Origin: Charina bottae
Lineage: Eukaryota > Chordata > Lepidosauria > Squamata > Charinaidae
Direction of reading: 5' to 3'
Length of the DNA: 64,000 bases
NCBI GenBank assembly: GCA_023362775.1
Contig: JALMGJ010000029.1
Span: 6,359,268 to 6,423,267, forward strand
How positions within the stretch are numbered: position 1 is the stretch's first letter; the number at the start of each line of letters is the position of its first letter. This document shows, piece after piece, positions 23,161 through 32,900 of the stretch. Position numbers and translations under genes: made by a program. The notes under the pieces were generated by a model. The model was not told the origin of the DNA. It ran no database searches and saw only the letters and a program-made list of their open reading frames with translations.

Positions 23161-23574
23161 CCAAAGAGATAGGAAAAATAAAGTCGCACCCGTGAGCCGA
23201 ATGCACAGCTTCTTAGAAACGAGGGAGATTGCAGGGGTTTTAAAGCGGCTTGCTTGGGATCCATGAGTCTCGCGGTCCCTAAGCGCAGCTAGCAGGGCAG
23301 AGGTCACGTGAAGACTTGAAAACTATCCACATATGTTTTGCTTCTGTTAACCCGATTTTTCCCCCAGTGGTTTAGCAACCCATTGGATTTACGATTCAGT
23401 TCAACCAGAGGGTGGATTAACACAAGACCCATATTAAGCATGTTGTGCGAATGCAGCTGGTGCATCCTGCCTTGCTTCTCCATAAAGACTTAAAATGCAT
23501 TTATTCTTGGTGTGTGCGTGTGGGAGTAATTTTGTGCAAAAACCGCGATTCTTAAACTTAGGAAAATTGTTCTG

Positions 23575-23708
23575 TCTTTCAAGCTAAGGTAGTCCCCCAG
23601 CTTCTCTATGGCTCTCAAATTTGCTCCCTTGCAAAGCTTAACATTATTGAAACCACTCAGAATAAGTTCATTAGAGCCATATTGATGGTACCAAAAAGTA
23701 TCAAAAAT
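23575..23708 (+). pseudogene. Old LINE reverse transcriptase fragment, left part
   Basis: Reads VVPQLLYGSQICSLAKLNII and NKFIRAILMVPKSIKN, typical of the post-RT region of non-LTR retrotransposons (clade not assigned). The frame resumes at 27322 as NAILRVEIGIVSLDARAW, so the two parts are one element split by the insertion between them. Confidence 0.7.
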
Positions 23709-23771
23709 CGAAGAGAATATTTGTAGCTCAGGGTTGAACTGTAGAGTCCTTGGTGCTCTCTGAGCCTGGTT

Positions 23772-23811
23772 GCAGACGTTTCATTGCCAGACTAGGCAAC
23801 ATCTTCAGTGC
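23772..23811 (-). ncRNA. Hammerhead-ribozyme core (type I-like)
   Basis: On the minus strand, in order: stem I strand GCA, CTGAAGA, stem II GTTGCC/GGCAAT closed by a short loop, GAAAC, cleavage trinucleotide GTC, stem I strand TGC. All invariant core positions (CUGANGA, GAAA, UH) are present and the very short stem III is the form known in Penelope-like elements, where paired copies are usually needed for cleavage. Activity not shown. Confidence 0.65.
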
Positions 23812-24146
23812 GGAAAGGGAGTGGGACTTGCTCTCTGTTTATATACCCTGGCTTGTCCTGCCTGTGTTGGTGGGGGTGTTGTACTCTCCTTAGGAGTTCC
23901 TTGATTGGGCTGTTGTTTGCTACTTGGTTGATTGACCAAATCAAGGAACTCCTAAGGAGAGAACACTCCAGCAAAGGAGATCGTTACCTTGTCGTGGTGC
24001 TGGAGCTTGAGCACCTCAATGAAACCATGAGCTAAACCGTGAAGGGACACCCAAGACGGGAAGGTCGTGGCAGAGAGGTCAGACTAAATACGATCCCTGG
24101 GGAAGGTAATGGCAACCCACCCCAGTATTCTTGCCATGAAAACTAA

Positions 24147-25121
24147 ATGGATCAGTACAACCAAAGATATGTCGGTATACCATCGGAAGATGGGACTCCC
24201 AGGTCGGAAGATGGTCAAAATGCTACTGGGGAGGAACAGAGGATACGTTCAACTAGCCCCAGATGTGATGACGCAGCTAGCTCAAAGCCGAAAGGACGGC
24301 TAGCGGCCGACGGTGCTGGTGGTGAACGACGAATCCGATGTTCTAAAGATCAACACACCATAGGAACCTGGAATGTAAGATCTATGAGCCAGGGCAAATT
24401 GGATGTGGTTATTGGTGAGATGTCAAGATTAAATATAGACATTTTAGGTGTCAGTGAACTGAAATGGACTGGGATGGGCCACTTCACATCAGATGACCAC
24501 CAGATCTACTACTGTGGACAAGAGGACCACAGAAGAAATGGAGTAGCCTTCATAATTAATAATAAAGTGGCTAAAGCAGTGCTTGGATACAATCCAAAAA
24601 ACGATAGAATGATCTCAATTCGAATTCAGGGTAAGCCATTTAACATCACAGTGATCCAAATATACGCCCCAACCACAGATGCTGAAGAAGCAGAAGTCGA
24701 TCAGTTCTATGAGGATCTGCAGCACCTACTAGATAATACACCAAAAAGAGATGTTATTTTCATTACAGGAGACTGGAATGCTAAGGTGGGTAGTCAGACG
24801 ACACCTGGAATTACAGGCAAGCATGGTCTGGGAGAACAAAATGAAGCAGGACATAGGCTGATAGAATTTTGCCAAGACAACTCACTGTGCATAACAAACA
24901 CTCTCTTTCAACAACCTAAAAGACGACTTTATACATGGACTTCACCAGATGGTCGACACCGAAATCAGATTGACTACATCCTTTGCAGCCAAAGGTGGCG
25001 GACATCTATACAGTCGGTAAAAACAAGACCTGGAGCTGACTGTAGTTCAGATCACGAACTTCTTACTGCAAAATTTAGAATCAGACTAAAGAGAATAGGG
25101 AAGACCCACAGGATCAGTTAG
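24147..25121 (+). CDS. BovB AP endonuclease part
   Basis: 325 codons open. Signature segments are TIGTWNVRSMSQGKLDVV (N-terminal N of endonuclease), GVSELKWTG, IQIYAPTTDAEE, TGDWNAKVG and SSDHELLTAKFRI (catalytic D-H). It nicks target DNA for target-primed reverse transcription. It ends at a stop just before the RT part because of a frame shift. Confidence 0.93.
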   Translation: MDQYNQRYVGIPSEDGTPRSEDGQNATGEEQRIRSTSPRCDDAASSKPKGRLAADGAGGERRIRCSKDQHTIGTWNVRSMSQGKLDVVIGEMSRLNIDILGVSELKWTGMGHFTSDDHQIYYCGQEDHRRNGVAFIINNKVAKAVLGYNPKNDRMISIRIQGKPFNITVIQIYAPTTDAEEAEVDQFYEDLQHLLDNTPKRDVIFITGDWNAKVGSQTTPGITGKHGLGEQNEAGHRLIEFCQDNSLCITNTLFQQPKRRLYTWTSPDGRHRNQIDYILCSQRWRTSIQSVKTRPGADCSSDHELLTAKFRIRLKRIGKTHRIS

Positions 25122-25155
25122 ATATGAGCTCACTAATATTCCTAAGGAATATGCA

Positions 25156-27180
25156 GTGGAGGTGAAGAATAGATTTAAGGGACTAGATTTAGTAGATAGG
25201 GTCCCAGAAGAACTATGGACAGAAGTTCGCAACATTGTTCAGGAGGCGGCAACAAAAAACGTCCCAAAGAAAAAGAAAACCAAGAAGGCAAGATGGCTGT
25301 CTGCTGAAACACTGGAAGTAGCACAAGAAAGAAGGAAAGCAAAAGGCAACAGTGATAGGGGGAGATATGCCCAATTAAATGCAAAATTCCAGAGGTTAGC
25401 CAGAAGAGATAAGGAATTATTTTTAAACAAGCAATGTGCGGAAGTGGAAGAAGACAATAGAATAGGAAGGACAAGAGACCTCTTCCAGAAAATTAGAAAC
25501 GTTGGAGGCAAATTCCAGGCAAAAATGGGTATGATCAAAAACAAAGATGGTAAGGACCTAACAGAAGCAGAAGAGATCAAGAAAAGGTGGCAAGAATATA
25601 CGGAAGATCTGTATAGGAAGGATAATAATATTGGAGATAGATTTGACGGTGTGGTCAGTGAGTTAGAGCCAGACATCCTGAAGAGTGAGGTTGAATGGGC
25701 CTTAAGAAGCATTGCTAATAACAAGGCAGCAGGAGACGACGGTATCCCAGCTGAACTGTTTAAAATCTTGCAAGATGATGCTGTCAAGGTGATGCATGCC
25801 ATATGCCAGCAAATTTGGAAAACACAAGAATGGCCATCAGATTGGAAAAAATCAACTTATATCCCCATACCAAAAAAGGGAAGCACTAAAGAATGTTCAA
25901 ACTATCGAACAGCGGCACTTATTTCACATGCCAGTAAGGTAATGCTCAAGATCTTGCAAGGTAGACTCCAGCAATTCATGGAGCGAGAATTGCCAGATGT
26001 ACAAGCTGGGTTTAGAAAAGGCAGAGGAACTAGAGACCAAATTGCCAATATCCGCTGGATAATGGAGAAAGCCAGGGAATTTCAGAAAAACATCTATTTC
26101 TGTTTTATTGACTATTCTAAAGCCTTTGACTGTGTGGATCATAACAAATTGTGGCAAGTTCTTGGTGGTATGGGGATACCAAGTCATCTTGTCTGCCTCC
26201 TGAGGAATCTGTATAACGACCAAGTAGCAACGGTAAGAACAGAGCACGGAACAACGGACTGGTTTAAGATTGGGAAAGGAGTACGGCAGGGTTGTATACT
26301 CTCACCCTACCTATTCAACCTGTACGCAGAACACATCATGCGACATGCTGGGCTTGAGGAATCCAAGGCTGGAGTTAAAATCGCTGGAAGAAACATTAAC
26401 AATCTCAGATATGCAGATGATACCACTTTGATGGCTGAAAGCGAGGAGGAGTTGAGGAGCCTTATGACGAAGGTGAAAGAAGAAAGTGCAAAAGCTGGGT
26501 TGCAGTTAAACCTCAAAAAAACCAAGATTATGGCAACGAGCTTGATTGATGACTGGCAAATAGAGGGAGAAAAAGTGGAGGCAGTGACAGACTTTGTATT
26601 TCTAGGCGCAAAGATTACTGCAGACGCTGACTGCAGCCAGGAAATCAGAAGACGTCTACTTCTTGGGAGGAGAGCAATGGCAAATCTTGATAAAATAGTT
26701 AAGAGCAGAGACATCACACTGACAACAAAGGTCCGCATAGTTAAAGCAATGGTATTCCCTGTAGTAACCTATGGCTGCGAGAGCTGGACCATAAGGAAGG
26801 CTGAGCGAAGGAAGATAGATGCTTTTGAACTGTGGTGTTGGAGGAAAATTCTGAGAGTGCCTTGGACTGCAAGAAGATCAAACCAGTCCATACTCCAGGA
26901 AATAAAGCCAGACTGCTCACTTGAGGGAATGATATTAAAGGCAAAACTGAAGTACTTTGGCCACATAATGAGAAGACAGGATACCCTGGAGAAGACGCTG
27001 ATGCTAGGGAAAGTGGAAGGCAAAAGGAAGAGGGGCAGACCAAGGGCAAGATGGATGGATGGTATTCTGGAGGTGACGGACTCAACCATTGGGGAGCTGG
27101 GGATGGTGACGGCCGACAGAAAGCTCTGGCGTGGACTGGTCCATGAAGTCACGAAGAGTCGGAAACGACTGAACGAATAA
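25156..27180 (+). CDS. BovB reverse transcriptase part
   Basis: 675 codons open to the natural stop. RT motifs are present: IPIPKKGSTKECSNYR, QAGFRKGRGTRDQ, FIDYSKAFDCVDH, GVRQGCILSPYLFNLYAE and the catalytic RYADDTTLM (near 26407), then the C-terminal [12 protein letters not shown] and [13 protein letters not shown]. The open length and the presence of a second very similar copy imply fairly recent activity. Confidence 0.95.
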   Translation: MEVKNRFKGLDLVDRVPEELWTEVRNIVQEAATKNVPKKKKTKKARWLSAETLEVAQERRKAKGNSDRGRYAQLNAKFQRLARRDKELFLNKQCAEVEEDNRIGRTRDLFQKIRNVGGKFQAKMGMIKNKDGKDLTEAEEIKKRWQEYTEDLYRKDNNIGDRFDGVVSELEPDILKSEVEWALRSIANNKAAGDDGIPAELFKILQDDAVKVMHAICQQIWKTQEWPSDWKKSTYIPIPKKGSTKECSNYRTAALISHASKVMLKILQGRLQQFMERELPDVQAGFRKGRGTRDQIANIRWIMEKAREFQKNIYFCFIDYSKAFDCVDHNKLWQVLGGMGIPSHLVCLLRNLYNDQVATVRTEHGTTDWFKIGKGVRQGCILSPYLFNLYAEHIMRHAGLEESKAGVKIAGRNINNLRYADDTTLMAESEEELRSLMTKVKEESAKAGLQLNLKKTKIMATSLIDDWQIEGEKVEAVTDFVFLGAKITADADCSQEIRRRLLLGRRAMANLDKIVKSRDITLTTKVRIVKAMVFPVVTYGCESWTIRKAERRKIDAFELWCWRKILRVPWTARRSNQSILQEIKPDCSLEGMILKAKLKYFGHIMRRQDTLEKTLMLGKVEGKRKRGRPRARWMDGILEVTDSTIGELGMVTADRKLWRGLVHEVTKSRKRLNE

Positions 27181-27321
27181 ACAACAACAAAAGGAGAGAA
27201 CAACACCTCCACCAACACAAGCAGGACACCAAAGCTAGGACATCGCCTAGCCTGGCAATGAAACGTCTGCAAGACAGCAACCAGACTCAGAGAGCACCAA
27301 GGACTCCACAGTATCAAAAAT

Positions 27322-28190
27322 GCCATTCTACGGGTAGAAATAGGTATAGTTTCATTGGATGCCAGAGCATGGTTCTTCTTACCTTCTGGCTAAAGTTAAT
27401 TCTGTTTCCTATAGGTTTAGCCCCATTAGTATTTAGAGATCATTTTAAATCATTGTGGCTAAAAAAGGCCTTAGATAAAATTCAATTGCTTGGCTTCTCT
27501 ATGGAAAGTCTGTGCTCATTAGGATTTGATAATGCTAGAACCGCCCCTAAACAATGAATCTGGGATATAGATCTCCAAACAAATTTAAGTAAGGTGCTAC
27601 ATCCCAATATTTGTCATTTTCTTCCAGAAGGGTTTGTTCCAGCTTCTTATTTATTACAATTATTATTGTAATAAATTTATTACAATTCTGAAATTTCACC
27701 TTAGCCAGGCTGGACGCACTGCCCTCAGCAGTCATTTTTGGAGATTTTAAGGGCATTCCTACGCACCTTCGGTTATGTCCATGTGGTGATGGCTCAATAG
27801 AAACCCTAAGCCATATGTTATTATACTGTTCCCTATATAAGGACTGTAGATCCTTATATATCCGATATTGAAGAAATTTCCAGGCAGGGAGTGTGATTTC
27901 TATTTAATGCTACTTCTTTCGGACAAGGACCCGAAAATATCCTCCCAGGTTGCCCAGTTTTGTGCTACCATCTGCCCAATACGCTGCACCATTACTAAGG
28001 TTTAGAATTTCTTAACGTAGTATTTTATTTCAATTTATTTTAGTACTTTTATTCTTAATTAATTTTAGATTGTATCATACTAATTGTTTTTCTGTTTTAT
28101 ATATTCTGTATACAAATGTAAGATTGTTACTATTACTGTATATATTTTGATTGTATCTGGCCTTAGGGCTGTAATAAATGTGTTTTTGTT
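27322..28190 (+). pseudogene. Old LINE fragment, right part with zinc-knuckle end
   Basis: Continues the split LINE. Farther on RLCPCGDGSIETLSHMLLYC shows the CCHC-like cysteine/histidine knuckle found near LINE ORF2 C-termini. Many stops; ends near a TTG-rich tail around 28185. Confidence 0.65.
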
Positions 28191-28328
28191 GTTGTTCTGT
28201 TGCTGATACAGACAGTTAGGTCTGCACTGCATAAGGAGACAGGTTGTTGCTGAAAAAGCAGTTAATTCTGCACATCTCCAGGCTGAGTCAACAGCAGACA
28301 GAATTAAGATATGAAAGCTATATAAACG

Positions 28329-28656
28329 TAAAGGTTCCCCCCACACATCTGTGCAGTCGTGTCCGATTCTAGGGGCCGGTGCTCATCGCCGTTTGTTAGC
28401 TGAAGAGCCAGCGTTGTCCGAAGACGCTTCCACGGTCATGTGGCCGGCATGACGCGCGTGGAACACTCTTACCATCCCACCGAAGTGGTACCTATTCATC
28501 TACTTGCATTTGCATGCTTTCGAATTGCTAGGTTGGCAAGAGCTGGGGCTAGTGCGGGAGCTCACTCCGTCACGCAGGGCTAGGGATTCGAACCTCCGAA
28601 CTTGCAATCTTCCGATCGACAAGCCTGGCGTCTTACACGCTGAGCCACCACGGCCC
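28329..28656 (-). mobile_element. Sauria SINE, copy 2
   Basis: Full-length in reverse, from GGTAAAG-type tail to the tRNA head, between MCM10 and OPTN. Confidence 0.92.
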
Positions 28657-28828
28657 TCTTCTAAGCTATATATTACTTTGCAATTAAGAACCAAACAAAG
28701 GTGGTATAGCAATGAAGGTGCTGGACTAGGATCTGCAGGGCCTGGATCCAAACTATGGAGGCTCACTGTATATATTTGGGGGAGTTCCCCTTTCTCAGCC
28801 CAACCCAAGCTATTCAGGCCCTCTACGA

Positions 28829-28950
28829 CAGTGTTTTTCAACCTTGGCCGCTTTAAGCTGTGTGGACTTCAGCTCCCAGCCATGGCTGGCTGGGGAATTC
28901 TGGGAGTTGAAGTCCACCCATCTTAAAGCGGCCAAGGTTGAAAGACACTG
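28829..28950. mobile_element. hAT MITE family 1, copy 3
   Basis: Flanked by CTCTACGA and CTCTAGGA (7 of 8). It lies just beyond the candidate OPTN polyadenylation region. Confidence 0.9.
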
Positions 28951-29003
28951 CTCTAGGATCTCCAATAAACCTAAAACAAAACCAAAATATTTTGGGACAT
29001 GGC

Positions 29004-29009
29004 TTTATT
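29004..29009 (-). terminator. OPTN: Candidate OPTN polyadenylation signal (AATAAA)
   Basis: AATAAA on the minus strand about 850 nt downstream of the stop. The implied 3' UTR would contain the 127-bp MITE hairpin and a (CA)n tract at about 29222-29285. Transcript ends were not observed; other signals could be used. Confidence 0.4.
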
Positions 29010-29221
29010 TTTTCTTTCATTAATACAATTCATTGGCCTCTCGTGCCATTAAGTCTTTTTTTCAAGTAAAACATCCAGATGATTCTTTAAAAAGAATTTG
29101 GAAAAATAGGGAACAAACCATGCCAACAAAGTGTTATTGGGCAGTTAATTAATTTAATCTTCATTTGGCTAAAGCAAGGCCACTAACTCACTGTAAAAAC
29201 TAAGGCAAGCAACTGTGACCC

Positions 29222-29248
29222 TCACATACACACACACGCGCGCGCACA

Positions 29249-29290
<42 letters not shown>
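29222..29290. repeat. (CA)n with CG interruptions
   Basis: In the presumed OPTN 3' UTR. Confidence 0.9.
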
Positions 29291-29291
<1 letters not shown>

Positions 29292-29725
29292 CTTTTAAAA
29301 TGGTTGCCTGGCTTTGTTGTAAACTTTACATCAGTAAGGTACTCTTGAAAAAATAAGAGATACAGATTAAGCTTTAAAATACACATTTAAAATATGTATT
29401 AAATTATGCCACTAGTGATTCCTGCACTATTTAATCAATTAAATAAATCACTATTTAATTCATTTGCTTCATCATCTTTAAAGTATCTTGGTTCCTAGTA
29501 ATTACGCTGTTGACATATTAAGCTTCAGCTAGTTAGAAACTGATTGTATGGATGTACGTTATAGTCTTGGTAAGGTAAATTTTGAATGCGTAACTAAACC
29601 CTAAACATTCCTATGGAATCATTAGGAAAAAGCTATTAACATTCCAAATGCTTTCTAATGAGGGTACAAATGGACACAAAAGTGCAGGTCTTGTTTCCGA
29701 GCATTTCTGAGAACATTGTTTAGAT

Positions 29726-29852
29726 CAGTGTTTCTCAACCTCAGCAACTTTAAGATGTGTGGGCTTCAATTCCCAGAATTCTCCAGCCAGCATGGGGAAT
29801 TCTGGGAATTGAAGTCCACATATCTTAAAGCTGACAAGGTTGAGAAACACTG
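29726..29852. mobile_element. hAT MITE family 1, copy 4, abutting the OPTN stop codon
   Basis: 127 bp with perfect duplication GTTTAGAT (29718-29725, 29853-29860). The right duplication reads ATC TAA AC on the gene strand and so contains the OPTN stop. The 3' UTR therefore begins with this hairpin. Confidence 0.95.
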
Positions 29853-29854
29853 GT

Positions 29855-29979
29855 TTAGATGATACAGTCCATAACATGGATCTGAAGTGTATCTATATCC
29901 GGAAGAATTATTCCACACTTTGGACAAGAATGTACAGGAATATCCCTTGGCTGCTGCTGGCGATTCTGATCTTCTGCTC
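29855..29979 (-). CDS. OPTN: OPTN last coding exon (zinc finger, stop TAA)
   Basis: 125 nt coding residues 516-556 and stop at 29855-29857. [20 protein letters not shown] then MDCII is the conserved C-terminal ubiquitin-binding zinc finger. The stop lies inside the 8-bp target duplication of a hAT MITE. Confidence 0.97.
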
Positions 29980-32900
29980 CTACAGATACAAATTAAAAGA
30001 TATATAAATATATATTTGAGAACTATACTTTAAAAGATCTATACATACACATATAGTACAAATCGTAAAGGAATGTGAATAGCTGTAAACTAAGGTAGCT
30101 GATTTAGTCAAACAGGCCTTCAAAATTAAGAATATCTACAGCTCAGGGTTTTAGATCCAGACCGAACCAAAGTATTTCATTTCCAGCTAATGGCATATTT
30201 CAGGTGAACAATACAAGCACGCAATTTGCAATACTTTGGAAAAGGGTATTTCCAGCCACCTAGGGAGTTTCCACATGTCGCTTAAAGATTTCATGAGCAA
30301 GTTTGCATACCTGTATCCTTATAACCTTGGATTTTATAAAATATCCCCAATCCTTTTGTTGCAAAGATGAGATGGGTTCTAATCGTTGAAAGCCTTATGT
30401 TCACAGGCACTGCAGATCATATCACAGGCATCACTTTGTCAGCAATGTTAACCCGGTTATATATAACATAAGAAGCAGCATGTGAATAACCTTTATTCCT
30501 TTATTGTTTTTTTTTCTGTTCTATCATCTCCTTCCTTCCTTCCTTCCTTCCTTCCTTCCTTCCTTCCTTCCTTCCTTCCTTCCTTCCTTCCTTCCTTCCT
30601 TCCTTCCATCCATCCATCCATCCATCCATCCATCCATCCATCCATCCATCCATCCATCTTAGAGGGGAACTGTCTCTTCTAATTGCTCTATAAGTACTTG
30701 GAGGTGCAGGCTATACAGTACATGCTTTCAACTGCCACTACTTCCATGAGCACAGCCTTGCAAAGATCTGAAATGAATGTGAGAATTTCTTGCATAGTTT
30801 TGTCGAAGCTGGTGAACAGGTTTGATGAAGATACTACTTGAAGCCAGAAGCAGTTAAGTTGCAAGGAGATAATCCATTTGCTAAATTCCAGACACTGAAT
30901 GTGACATTCAGAAACATTTTGCTCAGCACAGCTGTGTTTTGGCTTGTATTGTTTTTAGAGTCCTTGCATGAAAAAGAGAGACAATAGTTATGTTGCTGAG
31001 GAGAGCATCAAGAATGATCTTAATTTCCAGAAACGCTTCTGGGCCCTGCATTTTTAGAAAATAAACAACATAGCAATTTATAGCTAAACATTTTCTTTTG
31101 AGCTGTGCCTCCACCTGCTCAGAAAAGATAAATATACTGTACGTTGAGATGGTAAAGAATATCCTGAATGGTTAGAGCACCTAACACGTAGCACAGGTAC
31201 CTGGAGGGGGAACGAGGCACTGAGTGAAAAATGTGTGTCATGCCATCACAACACAAACCCTGCCAATTATGTACTTGCGACCAACAGAAGGACACATGAC
31301 AAGCCAGGGTTTTTTCTGTGATGTCATAACACACATTTTGTTGCTTTTCCATCACCGTGGATGCCTATGATAGGAGAAACATCACCAGGAGTGTCTGCAG
31401 GGTGTGGTCAAAAAAGTCAAGATGGTAGCCACAATGGTGTAAACGATGCTTTTCAATCTTTGACAGTGCTTTGATTGCACCATCGTGGCCACCATCTTGA
31501 CATTTTTGACCACACTCTGCAGACACTTCCTGACCATTTTGTCTTCCGGTAAATGGATATTTTGTGACTGGAAAACCCCCACTGTGGCAGCCATTTTGTA
31601 GGGATATCCATAACCTACATGCAAAATTCCACACGTGATTACCAGCCCAAGACTGGAGATCCTTGCACTAGACAATCCACTCACCCATATCTTTCTTTTC
31701 CACCTTTGATTTTGACTGCTTTGCTCTCCTCACTTCTGTTACGGCATCAACAGAAAGCCATTCTCACATATATGCCAGATCATTTTGAATACAAGGCCAT
31801 CTAGGAAGTCAAACTTACGTTTATGCCTGGAAAAATAAAAATCATCTTATTGGTAGGATCCACCTGGTAGCTTCCAGATTGGTGGACTTCAACTACCAAA
31901 CATTCCCCAGGCAGCCTCATCATTCCTAAGAATTCTGGGAGTTTTGATGTCCGCACCTCTGAAAGTAGCCATGATTGAGGAACACAAGTTTAGACAACAA
32001 AGGGAAGAGTCTTTGGAAATATCTCCATGAACGTTGATGTCCCTCACGTTCTAAAGTTGTAAACTGATTCAAGAGAAATAATAAGTACCTCAGAGGACAT
32101 TGCCACTTGCTATAAGACAGTTAACCTAGTTGATTATGCTGAAATATGCAGAGATAGCTAGAAGTGAAATACTTTTACGTTACACTCTCATTCTGTCCTA
32201 GAAGAGAAGGATCAAGTGGATCTCACGGAGACTAATCTTTCCTTTCTAAATACTAAGGCTACGCAGTGTTTTACATTCAGTCTCCAAAATGTGCTTCAGA
32301 GGATGCAGGACTGTACATATCAATGGAGACATTTACGTAAGTTTAGGATCTGGCTGAAACAAGGTTCAAAGTTTCCCCCCGCTTTTTATACAATTTATAG
32401 AGATGGAAAACAGCAGTTTGGATGTCAGCCCAGCCTTATTGGAACCAACAAGCACTTTTACTTTTCCACCTTCAACGCTAATTAGTTTGCATTCTTAGTG
32501 TGGGCAATTTATTTATTTATTTATTTCCCACATTTCTTCACTGCCCATCTATCTCACCAAGCAAATTTGTCTCCCTTTTCTCATCAAACAGAGTAGCAAA
32601 CCATTTTGAGCGCTGCCCCTTCCCCTCCCTTGCAGTCCAGCTCTTGCTCTCAAAAGTGCTCTAAATAAGCGTATCTTAGCACTTGATTATATGATCCAAG
32701 TATCTAAACATCTCTCTATGCCACTAATTGCTAGGACTACTCCTATTTACCCACCTAGACTTATAGAAAGGGCTTATGAAATTAACTTGCAATTTGCTGT
32801 CCCTCACAGCCTGCAGAGTGGACCTTGGGTTGGCTGGTGATCCTCAGACGTTGATCTTCTGTTCTTCCAGCTATCTTCTGGCCTCCTACAAGAATGTTCT

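Larger units (their letters stand above)
23966..27190 (+). mobile_element. Full-length BovB (RTE-clade) LINE
   Basis: A 3.2-kb RTE-clade non-LTR retrotransposon of the BovB family, known for horizontal transfer between squamates and ruminants. It has a 5' region, an AP endonuclease, a reverse transcriptase and a 3' tail ending in CAACAACAA. A 12-bp target duplication AAGGAGAGAACA flanks it (23954-23965 and 27191-27202). One frame break separates the endonuclease and RT parts near 25117, so this copy is not intact. It sits inside a palindromic element. Confidence 0.96.
23709..27309. mobile_element. Palindromic Penelope-like element, split by BovB
   Basis: Arms at 23709-23965 and 27203-27309 are inverted copies (CTTGGTGCTCTCTGAG versus CTCAGAGAGCACCAAG; CCTTAGGAGTTCCTTGAT versus ATCAAGGAACTCCTAAGG is a second inverted pair). 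A 12-bp duplication AGTATCAAAAAT (23697-23708, 27310-27321) flanks the whole. A hammerhead core lies in the left arm. The Penelope-like assignment is inference from the hammerhead and the inverted layout; no RT or GIY-YIG domain is seen. Confidence 0.6.

Noticed and set aside
30482..30682. Serine/proline-rich open frame
   Set aside because: Translation of a (CTTC)n(CATC)n microsatellite.
31681..31732. Possible OPTN exon with AG and GTGAGT borders on the minus strand
   Set aside because: Its length breaks phase with both neighbours and the translation does not resemble OPTN; the stretch at 33771-33826 fits in phase and sequence.
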